A stretch of 6,112 nucleotides of DNA, taken from VRUB01 sp046758085. GTDB lineage: Bacteria > Pseudomonadota > Gammaproteobacteria > Acidiferrobacterales > SPGG2. The notes under the pieces were generated by a model. That model did not search any database and had not been told where the DNA came from. It saw only the letters and a list, made by a program, of their open reading frames with translations. The stretch covers positions 1 through 6,112 of the forward strand of contig JBHHZP010000185.1 in NCBI GenBank assembly GCA_046758085.1. Direction: 5' to 3'. Both the position numbers and the translations under genes were made by a program. Within the stretch, counting starts at the first letter, position 1; each line of letters opens with the position of its first letter. Positions 1-5,612 of this stretch are shown piece by piece.

Positions 1-379
1 GCCGCGTAATCACCTCGTACATGACGAAGGTCGGCACCGGGGCCAACGCGCGCGCACCGGGGCGCGCGAGCGCCAATAGGACCATCTGGATCAACTCGTC
101 CGAGCCATTGCCGAGAAGCAACTCCATGCCCTGCGGAATCACCATCACCTCCCGCAGGCGCTGCCTGAGCGTGTGTGCGCTTGGGTCTGGATAGCGATTC
201 GGCTCGGTGCGGCGCAGGACCTCGAGCCAGCGTTGCTTGATCTCTGCCGGCCACTCGCACGGGTTCTCCATCGCGTCGAGCTTGATAAGCCCGGTCGAAT
301 CGGGCACCGAGTAGGCTTTCGACTCGAGGACTTCGGGACGAATGAGTCGCTGGATTTTTTTTTTCGGAATTCCGATCAC
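1..379 (-). CDS. hisC: HisC, histidinol-phosphate aminotransferase (N-terminal part, runs off the window)
   Basis: HisC is a cytoplasmic PLP enzyme that transfers an amino group from glutamate to imidazole-acetol phosphate, giving histidinol phosphate. Only 126 codons lie in the window, against roughly 350-370 for the family, so the PLP-binding lysine is not visible. I read LIRPEV (residues 12-17), LDAMENP (34-40), NRYPDP (61-66, its Tyr is the conserved residue near the cofactor phosphate in this family) and GNGSDELIQ (90-98), all typical HisC N-terminal blocks. The start is GTG at 379-377. It is the only usual start codon between the in-frame TAA at 391-389 and the conserved region, and AAGGA sits 6 nt upstream. 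The next codons encode VIGIPKKKIQ, where the three Lys codons form part of an A10 run. Position following hisD fits a his operon, but a 240-nt gap separates them. Third codon positions look more GC-rich than in hisD. Confidence 0.93.
   Translation of the reverse strand, partial: MIGIPKKKIQRLIRPEVLESKAYSVPDSTGLIKLDAMENPCEWPAEIKQRWLEVLRRTEPNRYPDPSAHTLRQRLREVMVIPQGMELLLGNGSDELIQMVLLALARPGARALAPVPTFVMYEVITR
355..364 (-). repeat. A10 homopolymer inside the hisC 5' end
   Basis: Ten consecutive A on the coding strand span hisC codons 6-8 (AAA AAA AAA) and the first base of codon 9 (ATC). The downstream HisC motifs are in frame with the GTG start only with ten A, or ten plus or minus a multiple of three. 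Runs of this length are known substrates for RNA polymerase slippage and replication slippage, but no effect can be shown from the sequence. Confidence 0.9.
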
Positions 380-385
380 AACGAG

Positions 386-390
386 TCCTT
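386..390 (-). promoter_or_regulatory. Ribosome binding site that fixes the hisC GTG start
   Basis: AAGGA lies 6 nt upstream of GTG (379-377). An in-frame TAA overlaps its upstream end (391-389), so translation of hisC cannot begin further upstream. Together these settle the start, which would otherwise be unclear because hisC here lacks an ATG near its N-terminus. Confidence 0.75.
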
Positions 391-421
391 ACCGCGAGCA
401 TTAAGCGCATCCCTTTCGAGG

Positions 422-446
422 CTCGCCGGCCTCAGCGCCCGGCGAG
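422..446 (-). other. 8-bp GC stem-loop in the hisC leader
   Basis: CTCGCCGG (446-439 read on the minus strand) pairs perfectly with CCGGCGAG (429-422) around a 9-nt loop, and a G-U pair can extend the stem by one. No T-run follows, so it is not an intrinsic terminator. It ends 31 nt before the hisC ribosome binding site. Confidence 0.6.
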
Positions 447-462
447 TGGTGGAGCCCCGCCG

Positions 463-489
463 TTGCCTCGGGCAAAGCCCCGCAAGGGG
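463..489 (-). other. Two mutually exclusive hairpins in the hisC leader
   Basis: On the minus strand CCCC-TTGC-GGGG (489-478) forms a compact 4-bp hairpin. The same TTGC and GGGG bases can instead build an extended hairpin: TTGC (485-482) with GCAA (466-463), and GGGC (480-477) with GCCC (473-470) around a TTT loop. Both folds use 485-478, so only one can exist at a time, a layout seen in attenuators. There is no leader peptide with His codons and no following T-run, so a classical his attenuator is not supported. Confidence 0.4.
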
Positions 490-619
490 GTGCAGACAGG
501 GGCTAGATGCCGTGTGTGAACTATTTTGTGCTCCGCGTAGTACAAGCCGCATTTGGCAAATCAGCAGACAGAAACCACAACAATCACTTCACCTTACTCC
601 GTGCCACTTCCACTACTTA

Positions 620-1930
620 CTAGTTTTTCTTGATCCTGTATTCCGCCGAACGGGCATGGGCCGACAGTCCCTCGCCATGCGCCAGCACCGCGGCGGTCCG
701 GGAAAGCTGTGCTGCACCTTCCTGACTACAAAACACCAGGCTTGTGCGTTTCTGGAAATCGTACACACCAAGCGGGGAGCTGAATCGCGCTGTCCCGGAA
801 GTTGGCAGTACATGATTCGGGCCGGCGCAATAATCACCCAGCACTTCCGCCGTATAACGTCCCATGAAGATCGCTCCTGCATGACGCACGCGCTGTGCAA
901 CCGGAAGCGGATCGGCAATTGAGAGCTCCAGATGCTCGGGCGCAAGACGGTTAACAAGGTCAATGGCCTCGTCCAGCCCATCGACCGTAATCAAGGCGCC
1001 TTGGCGCTCCAGTGCCACCGTAATGATGGACCGGCGCTCCATACTATCGAGCAACTGCTCGATCGCGCCATACACGCGCTCGGTGAAGGATCCGTCCAGA
1101 CTGATAAGAATGGCCTGGGCATTTTCATCATGCTCAGCCTGAGCAAACAAATCCATCGCCACCCAGGCCGGGTCAGTTTGCCCATCACACACAATCACGA
1201 CTTCCGACGGGCCTGCAATCATGTCGATGTCCACGTGCCCGAACACGGCACGCTTGGCGGCGGCCACATAGGCGTTGCCTGGCCCTACGATCTTATCCAC
1301 GCGGGGTACGGTCTCGGTGCCGTAGGCGAGCGCGGCAATCGCCTGCGCGCCACCAATAGCAAAGACGCGGTCAACGTCGGCAATATGGGCGGCCGCTAAT
1401 ACCAGATTATTCACTTCTCCCGCCGGTGCCGGCACCACCATAATTACCTCGGGCACCTCGGCCACCTTTGCAGGCAATGCGTTCATCAGCACGGAAGATG
1501 GGTATGCGGCCTTACCGCCCGGGACGTAAATGCCCACGCGCTCCAGAGGCGTAATCTGCTGCCCCAGCAAAGTGCCCGCTCCATCCTCATAACGCCAGGA
1601 TTCGAGGCGTTGCCTTTCGTGATAGTCACGTATGCGGCTTGCTGCATGCTGCAGTGCCTCCCTATGCGCGGGTGGCAACGATGCGGCCGCCTGCCCAATA
1701 CGCTCGCGCGTTACCTCGAGCTCGGCCACCGTGGCGACATCATGCTCGTCAAGACGGCGTGTGTACTCCAAGATTGCCGAATCACCTTGTGCGCGCACGC
1801 GCCCGAGAATTTCGCGAACCGTGTCCTCGACGCGCCCGTCATCGTCGCGGGCACGGTTGCACAACCGCTCTAACTCAGCCTCGAACCCGTGATCTCGGCT
1901 GTTGAGTATGCGAAGCCTTAGCGTCTGCAT
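620..1930 (-). CDS. hisD: HisD, histidinol dehydrogenase
   Basis: HisD carries out the last two steps of histidine synthesis, oxidising L-histidinol through histidinal to L-histidine with two NAD+ in the cytoplasm. The 436-residue protein is full length (E. coli 434). Visible family features are ERVGIYVPGG (130-139), GPGNAYVAAAKR (216-227), IAGPSE (238-243), FAQAEHD (262-268, with the zinc-ligand positions Gln264 and His267), APEHLEL (330-336, catalytic Glu332-His333), GDYCAGPNHVLPT (365-377, ligand position Asp366) and GLSAHARSAEYR near the C-terminus (ligand position His425). All expected zinc and catalytic residues are present, so the enzyme should be active. The start is ATG 1930. The AGGG upstream overlaps the TAG stop of hisG, which suggests translational coupling. 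The gene is followed by an unusual 240-nt spacer and no terminator. Confidence 0.97.
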   Translation of the reverse strand: MQTLRLRILNSRDHGFEAELERLCNRARDDDGRVEDTVREILGRVRAQGDSAILEYTRRLDEHDVATVAELEVTRERIGQAAASLPPAHREALQHAASRIRDYHERQRLESWRYEDGAGTLLGQQITPLERVGIYVPGGKAAYPSSVLMNALPAKVAEVPEVIMVVPAPAGEVNNLVLAAAHIADVDRVFAIGGAQAIAALAYGTETVPRVDKIVGPGNAYVAAAKRAVFGHVDIDMIAGPSEVVIVCDGQTDPAWVAMDLFAQAEHDENAQAILISLDGSFTERVYGAIEQLLDSMERRSIITVALERQGALITVDGLDEAIDLVNRLAPEHLELSIADPLPVAQRVRHAGAIFMGRYTAEVLGDYCAGPNHVLPTSGTARFSSPLGVYDFQKRTSLVFCSQEGAAQLSRTAAVLAHGEGLSAHARSAEYRIKKN

Positions 1931-1936
1931 TGCGCC

Positions 1937-2581
1937 CTATTGCACTGACTCGGCCAGCCTTTTGACGAGACCCTTGATAGCTGCGTGCTTCATCTTGGCT
2001 GACGCCCTGTTAGCCACGAGCCGCGCGCTGATATCGGCGATATGCTCGACCTCCACCAATCCATTAGCTTTGAGTGTCCCCCCTGTGTTAACGAGATCCA
2101 CGATACGGTCACACAAGCCGACGAGTGGTGCCAGCTCCATAGATCCGTATAGCCTGATGATGTCAGTTTGTATTCCCTTGGCCGCAAAGTGCTGCCGTGT
2201 CGTCTTCACATATTTCGTGGCAATGCGTAGCCGGGTCCAGTTTCGTGGATCATCACGCGCCGCCAGTTGATCCGGCTCGGCGACAATCAGGCGGCAACGC
2301 GCGATACGCAAGTCCAGAAGCTCGTACAGGCCGTCGCCATCATGTTCCATAAGCACATCTTTGCCCGCAAACCCGATATCGGCCGCTCCATATTGCACAT
2401 AAGTCGGGACATCAGCGGCCCGTATGACAATCAGTTTGACATCAGGCTGACATGTCTGCAGGACCAGCTTGCGGCTCGACTCGGGATTCTCCGCCGGCTC
2501 AATTCCTGCCCGAGTCAATAAGGGTAGGCTCTCTTCCAGAATTCGGCCCTTGGATAAGGCGATGTTGAGAACGGTACGCAC
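1937..2581 (-). CDS. hisG: HisG, ATP phosphoribosyltransferase, short form
   Basis: HisG joins ATP and PRPP to form phosphoribosyl-ATP, the committed step of histidine synthesis. The protein has 214 residues and ends soon after the catalytic domains, so it lacks the C-terminal regulatory (ACT-like) domain of the roughly 300-residue long form. Short HisG enzymes are known to work with the HisS-like subunit HisZ, which is not in this window. Visible motifs are IALSKGRI (7-14), ADIGFAGKDVL (67-77) and the PRPP-loop signature DLVNTGGTLKANGL (162-175). The start is GTG 2581, the only usual start codon after the in-frame murA stop. GAAGG lies 10 nt upstream, and a GAGG only 2 nt away is too close. 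It follows murA by 24 nt and precedes hisD by 6 nt, so co-transcription is likely. Confidence 0.96.
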   Translation of the reverse strand: MRTVLNIALSKGRILEESLPLLTRAGIEPAENPESSRKLVLQTCQPDVKLIVIRAADVPTYVQYGAADIGFAGKDVLMEHDGDGLYELLDLRIARCRLIVAEPDQLAARDDPRNWTRLRIATKYVKTTRQHFAAKGIQTDIIRLYGSMELAPLVGLCDRIVDLVNTGGTLKANGLVEVEHIADISARLVANRASAKMKHAAIKGLVKRLAESVQ

Positions 2582-2605
2582 GACCTCGGGGCCTTCGCTA
2601 GGACA

Positions 2606-3895
2606 TCAGCTATTGATCACTTTACTCACAGCGATGTTGCCTGGCACGCGCCGAATGCGCGCCCCTAGCTGCGCTAGCTTTTCTTCAATACATTCGTAAC
2701 CACGGTCAATATGGTAGATACGATCGACTATGGTGTCCGAGTCAGCGACAAGACCAGCCAGCGCAAGGCTTGCCGATGCGCGCAGATCCGTGGCCATCAC
2801 TGGCGCGCCGGTCAGGCGCTGCACACCTCGCACGATAGCGGTATTACCTCGCATCTCGATATCAGCACCCATTCGCTGCAGTTCGAGCACGTGCATGAAG
2901 CGATTTTCGAATACGGACTCCGTCACGGTCGCAGTGCCGGCGGCAATGCAATTCAATGCCACGAACTGTGCCTGCATGTCGGTAGGAAAAGCGGGATAAG
3001 GCGCCGTTCTGATGCTGACCGCCTTCAGCTCTTGGTCTTGCCGATCGAGGCATATCCAGTCGTGCCCGCTCGTGATTTCTGCCCCGGCTTCGCGCAGTTT
3101 GTCTACTACCGCCTCCAAATGGTTCGGTTGAACATTGCGCGCCCTGACCTTTCCGCCGGTCATCGCTCCTGCAACTAAATACGTACCGGTTTCGATTCGG
3201 TCCGGTATCACCTGATGTGATCCGCCATCAAGAGTGCTCACACCTTCGATGGTGATCGTATCACTGCCAGCGCCCTCGATTTTCGCACCCATGCTCACCA
3301 GACATTTGGCCAGATCCATCACCTCCGGTTCGCGCGCGGCATTTTCAATGACCGTAGTGCCTTGCGCCAGCGTCGCGGCCATCATGATATTTTCGGTCCC
3401 TGTGACAGAAACCATATCCATCAAAACTCGAGTACCCTTGAGCCGCTTAGCGCGGGCCCTCACGTAGCCGTCTTCTATACTGAACTCTGCACCCATTGCC
3501 TGAAGACCCTTTATGTGCAAGTTCACGGGCCGCGACCCGATCGCGCAACCGCCTGGCATCGATACTTCCGCCTCACCAAACCGCGTGAGCAACGGTCCCA
3601 GCACCAAGATCGACGCGCGCATCGTCTTGACCAGCTCGTAGGGTGCCCGCCGGGAACTTACATCACTGGCGTCAGCTTCGATCACCATTTTTTCATCCAC
3701 GACCAAGCGAACACCCATGCGGCCCAGCAACTCCATGGTCGTAGTAATATCCTGCAGGTGGGGAACATTGCCGATGCACAACGGCTTATCGGTGAGTAGA
3801 GATGCAACAAGCACGGGCAAGGCCGCGTTTTTCGCGCCCGAGATACGAATTTCACCGCGTAACGGGTAGCCGCCAGATACAATCAGCTTATCCAT
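2606..3895 (-). CDS. murA: MurA, UDP-N-acetylglucosamine 1-carboxyvinyltransferase
   Basis: MurA transfers enolpyruvate from PEP to the 3'-OH of UDP-GlcNAc, the first committed step of peptidoglycan precursor synthesis in the cytoplasm. The 429-residue protein has the family's usual length (E. coli 419) and two-domain EPT fold. Visible motifs are ISGAKNAALP (18-27, with the substrate-binding Lys22-Asn23), the catalytic loop MPGGCAIGSRPV (113-124) with Cys117, FPTDMQAQF (303-311, catalytic Asp306) and IDRGYE (396-401, Arg398). The Cys in the loop is the residue alkylated by fosfomycin, so the enzyme should be sensitive in principle (inference); Asp there would confer resistance. ATG 3895 is preceded by GGTGA with 6-nt spacing. 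A terminator upstream separates it from grxD, so murA and the his genes probably have their own promoter within 3896-3968, although I could not identify one. Confidence 0.97.
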   Translation of the reverse strand: MDKLIVSGGYPLRGEIRISGAKNAALPVLVASLLTDKPLCIGNVPHLQDITTTMELLGRMGVRLVVDEKMVIEADASDVSSRRAPYELVKTMRASILVLGPLLTRFGEAEVSMPGGCAIGSRPVNLHIKGLQAMGAEFSIEDGYVRARAKRLKGTRVLMDMVSVTGTENIMMAATLAQGTTVIENAAREPEVMDLAKCLVSMGAKIEGAGSDTITIEGVSTLDGGSHQVIPDRIETGTYLVAGAMTGGKVRARNVQPNHLEAVVDKLREAGAEITSGHDWICLDRQDQELKAVSIRTAPYPAFPTDMQAQFVALNCIAAGTATVTESVFENRFMHVLELQRMGADIEMRGNTAIVRGVQRLTGAPVMATDLRASASLALAGLVADSDTIVDRIYHIDRGYECIEEKLAQLGARIRRVPGNIAVSKVINS

Positions 3896-3968
3896 AATTG
3901 ATCACCCGGCGTAGCGCCTGTGCGCACGGTCCCGCCCCTGACGAAAAACAGGCCTTGCTTCGCACATC

Positions 3969-3998
3969 AAAATAGAAGGGCTGCCTCTCCGGCAGCCC
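3969..3998 (-). terminator. Intrinsic terminator after grxD
   Basis: On the minus strand GGGCTGCC (3998-3991) pairs perfectly with GGCAGCCC (3985-3978) around a 5-nt GGAGA loop, and the stem is followed by TTCTATTTT (3977-3969). It begins 29 nt after the grxD stop and lies 73 nt before the murA start. It therefore probably ends the ibaG-grxD transcript and makes murA-hisG-hisD a separate unit. The opposite strand has no T-run after the stem, so it acts in one direction only. Confidence 0.85.
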
Positions 3999-4027
3999 GC
4001 CTGGCGACACGCGACGCAAACCACAGA

Positions 4028-4342
4028 TCAGCTCTGTGCAGCACTAACGATCTTTTGCAGCTCTCCTTTCTGGAACAGCTCGGTGATGATGTCACATCCG
4101 CCAATGAACTGTCCGTCAACGTAGAGCTGCGGTATCGTTGGCCAGTTGGAGTATTGTTTAATGCCTTCCCGAATATGCGGGTCCGCCAGCACATCGATAG
4201 CCGTGAACGTCACGCCACAGGCTTGCAAAAGCTGGGTCGTGCGCGCGGAAAATCCGCAAAGCGGGGCCTGTGGCGTCCCCTTCATGTACAAAACGATCTT
4301 GTCGGAATCGATCTGCTGCTTGATTGTCTCTTCAACCGTCAT
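4028..4342 (-). CDS. grxD: Monothiol glutaredoxin, Grx4/GrxD family
   Basis: CGFS-type glutaredoxins bind a [2Fe-2S] cluster between two monomers with glutathione, or in a heterodimer with a BolA protein, and pass clusters on or act in iron sensing. The 104-residue protein is a single glutaredoxin domain (E. coli GrxD about 115). Visible features are KGTPQAPLCGFS (21-32) with active-site Cys29 and GSH-contacting Lys21, WPTIPQLYV (67-75) containing the cis-Pro loop Thr69-Pro71, and GGCD (81-84) at the glutathione site. There is no second active-site Cys, as expected for a monothiol type. ATG 4342 follows a strong GAGAGG with 6-nt spacing. It sits 40 nt after ibaG, so the two are likely co-expressed and probably interact. 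An intrinsic terminator follows. Confidence 0.95.
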   Translation of the reverse strand: MTVEETIKQQIDSDKIVLYMKGTPQAPLCGFSARTTQLLQACGVTFTAIDVLADPHIREGIKQYSNWPTIPQLYVDGQFIGGCDIITELFQKGELQKIVSAAQS

Positions 4343-4382
4343 ATTGAACCTCTCTCACCGATTGTGCCCTCAAGCGATACGA

Positions 4383-4631
4383 TCATATGGATTGGTCCGC
4401 TGCCTGGGCCCACTGTTCCGGAGTATAGGTGCGCAGCGATAGGGCGTGAATATCGGCTTTCATCTTATCCCCGAGCACCTGGTACACGAGTTGATGCTGC
4501 TGGACCATGGATTTGCCTGCAAATATATCCGACACAACCACTGCTTCAAAATGCTGGCCGTCTCCGGCGACGCTGACGCGCGCTCCGGCCAGGCCCTGCT
4601 CGATTATTTGTTTGATCTGCTCCGGCTGCAT
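4383..4631 (-). CDS. ibaG: BolA family protein, IbaG type
   Basis: Small BolA-like proteins partner with CGFS glutaredoxins to hold a [2Fe-2S] cluster and are linked to iron-sulfur delivery and acid or envelope stress. The 82-residue protein matches IbaG in length (about 84), and IbaG also neighbours murA in E. coli. Visible features are the variable-loop region GDGQHFEAVVVSDIFAGK (23-40), the helix residues QQHQLVY (44-50) and the closing block IHALSLRTYTPEQW (61-74), whose His62 is the near-invariant cluster-ligand histidine of the family. The longer BolA proteins (about 105 residues) are less likely matches. ATG 4631 has AGGGA 10 nt upstream. It is followed by grxD after 40 nt. The DNA upstream contains a candidate promoter overlapping a direct repeat. 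Confidence 0.92.
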   Translation of the reverse strand: MQPEQIKQIIEQGLAGARVSVAGDGQHFEAVVVSDIFAGKSMVQQHQLVYQVLGDKMKADIHALSLRTYTPEQWAQAADQSI

Positions 4632-4639
4632 CGTGGCTA

Positions 4640-4670
4640 GATCCCTATTATTGATCCGATTCCCATTATT
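4640..4670 (-). repeat. 18-nt-period direct repeat just upstream of ibaG
   Basis: AATAATGGGAATC (4670-4658) recurs as AATAATAGGGATC (4652-4640), with 11 of 13 bases identical and an 18-nt period. The copies lie within and after the spacer of the candidate promoter, and the second copy includes the AGGGA proposed as the ibaG ribosome binding site. This could be an operator bound on nearly the same face of the helix (18 nt is about 1.7 turns, so not exact) or a chance duplication. I cannot assign it to a known regulator. Confidence 0.45.
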
Positions 4671-4674
4671 TCAA
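4647..4674 (-). promoter_or_regulatory. Candidate sigma70 promoter for ibaG-grxD
   Basis: TTGAAA (4674-4669) and AATAAT (4652-4647) each match the sigma70 consensus at 5 of 6 positions, with a 16-nt spacer. The predicted transcript start near 4640 would leave only about 9 nt of leader and would exclude the AGGGA ribosome binding site at 4646-4642, so this promoter would give a nearly leaderless ibaG mRNA. A weaker alternative upstream is TTTAAT (4711-4706) with TATGCT (4688-4683) and 17-nt spacing, which gives a normal leader including the binding site. The choice is open. Confidence 0.35.
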
Positions 4675-4728
4675 GGGCGCACAGCATACGCCACGCAAGT
4701 CGAGAATTAAAGGGCGATGGCTGCCACC

Positions 4729-4784
4729 AAGAGCGGTAGCGGAGGTCTATCCCGTCGAGAGGGTGCGGCACGCCCCACGCTCTT
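4729..4784 (-). other. Nested inverted repeat in the gap between the permease gene and ibaG
   Basis: AAGAGCG (4784-4778 on the minus strand) pairs perfectly with CGCTCTT (4735-4729), enclosing 42 nt. Inside, GTGC (4771-4768) and GCAC (4766-4763) form a small hairpin that can be extended with flanking C and G runs. The 56-nt unit lies in the roughly 220-nt gene-free stretch 4632-4850, which otherwise shows short GC palindromes (CCGG-CTTT-CCGG at 4811-4800 and GGGC-AAT-GCCC at 4843-4833) without T-runs. It may be a 5' leader structure, a small RNA or a weak Rho-independent pause site, and none is proven. No tRNA fold was recognised. Confidence 0.35.
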
Positions 4785-4850
4785 AGCTGCTTGCGACTAC
4801 CGGAAAGCCGGGATTGACAAGCGCCACCGCCAGGGCATTGCCCGCATGGG

Positions 4851-5612
4851 TTAATAGCGCAGCTTGTATCCGCTGCGCAGCATCAGCAGGCTTGCCCCGG
4901 CGACAACGAAGAAGAAAAACCCCACTATCGCCAGGCTGAATACGGGGTCCACGTCGGAGATGCCGAAAAAGCTATAGCGAAAACCGTCAATCATATAGAA
5001 GAACGGGTTAAAGCGGGACAACTGCTGCCAAAAGTCCGGCAGGGAATGTATCGAGTAGAATACGCCACTTAAGAATGACAGCGGCATGATCACAAAATTC
5101 TGGAATGCCCCGAGCTGGTCGAACTTCTCGGCCGTAACACCAGCGACTACACCCAAGGCACCCAGCACCGCGCTTCCCAGCAACACAAACGCCAGCATCA
5201 AAACCGGTGAGTGCACCGGCAGCGGCACAAGCACGACGCTGACGAGGAATACACCCGCCCCTACTATCACGCCCCGTAGGACGGCCGCCAGCACAAACGC
5301 CAGCAGAAACTCATAGATCGAAAGCGGCGCCAGGAGGATAAAGACAATATTGCCCGTAACCTTGGATTGGATCAGGCTCGAGGAGCTGTTGGCGAACGCA
5401 TTTTGTATCACGGACATCATTATCAGCCCGGGCACAAGGAATGCTGCGTAACTCACTCCGTTAAAGACCTCAATGCGGCCCTCCAGGACATGCGAAAATA
5501 CCAGCAAGTAAAGCAACGCTGTCACGACGGGCGCCAACAGCGTCTGAAACGCTACCTTGCTGAATCGCAGCAACTCTTTATAGAAAAGCGTGTAAAAGCC
5601 CCAAACATTCAT
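4851..5612 (-). CDS. ABC-2 type exporter permease, YadH-like
   Basis: This is the inner-membrane subunit of an ABC-2 exporter, pairing with the ATPase encoded just upstream. The 253-residue protein matches YadH-like permeases in length (E. coli YadH 256). It has an amphipathic N-terminus with a charged FYKELLRFSK stretch (10-19). About six hydrophobic segments lie near 20-42, 55-74, 98-130, 136-158, 170-188 and 224-246. The family block FYSIHSLPDFWQQLSRFNP (185-203) leads into FFYMIDGFRYSFFG (204-217). The family includes exporters of drugs, polysaccharides and lipids, and the substrate here cannot be read from the sequence. The start ATG 5612 overlaps the ATPase stop (ATGA), which implies translational coupling. 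About 220 nt of gene-free DNA follows, with no clear terminator. Confidence 0.92.
   Translation of the reverse strand: MNVWGFYTLFYKELLRFSKVAFQTLLAPVVTALLYLLVFSHVLEGRIEVFNGVSYAAFLVPGLIMMSVIQNAFANSSSSLIQSKVTGNIVFILLAPLSIYEFLLAFVLAAVLRGVIVGAGVFLVSVVLVPLPVHSPVLMLAFVLLGSAVLGALGVVAGVTAEKFDQLGAFQNFVIMPLSFLSGVFYSIHSLPDFWQQLSRFNPFFYMIDGFRYSFFGISDVDPVFSLAIVGFFFFVVAGASLLMLRSGYKLRY

Larger units (their letters stand above)
380..619 (-). other. Long structured spacer between hisD and hisC
   Basis: These 240 nt separate hisD from hisC, whereas murA-hisG and hisG-hisD are separated by 24 and 6 nt. In the transcribed direction the first 60 nt are G/T/A-rich and C-poor. The middle and last parts are GC-rich with several stem-loops (listed separately). 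I see no convincing -35/-10 pair: TTGCCA at about 557-552 is a good -35 match but has no -10 at the right distance. I see no T-run terminator. A 58-codon frame, ATG 552 to TGA 376, overlaps the hisC start by 4 nt but has no ribosome binding site and unconvincing codon use. Likely roles are an mRNA-processing or attenuation leader for hisC, or relic DNA from a rearrangement. Confidence 0.6.

Noticed and set aside
541..600. TTGCCA as the -35 of an internal hisC promoter
   Set aside because: No acceptable -10 hexamer is found 16-18 nt downstream. Other pairings in the spacer match the consensus in only about half the positions.
568..619. C-rich, G-poor tract on the plus strand resembling a Rho utilisation site
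   Set aside because: It would act only on an antisense transcript, and no plus-strand gene or promoter is supported. The minus-strand RNA is C-poor, so it offers no rut site for the his operon.
173..922. A 249-codon plus-strand open frame
   Set aside because: It is antisense to hisC, the spacer and the 3' end of hisD, has no ribosome binding site or recognisable motif, and is explained by high GC content and the coding constraint of the opposite strand.
3908..3918. Small palindrome GGCG-TAG-CGCC overlapping the region of the murA ribosome binding site
   Set aside because: A 4-bp stem is expected by chance in GC-rich DNA, and there is no alternative pairing that would suggest control of murA translation.
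3920..4576. A 218-codon plus-strand open frame
   Set aside because: It runs antisense through grxD, the terminator and much of ibaG, all of which have clear family motifs. Its own translation resembles nothing known.
4736..4800. tRNA-like or other stable RNA fold upstream of ibaG
   Set aside because: No acceptor stem, anticodon arm or T-loop consensus could be assembled on either strand. Only the nested inverted repeat is supported.
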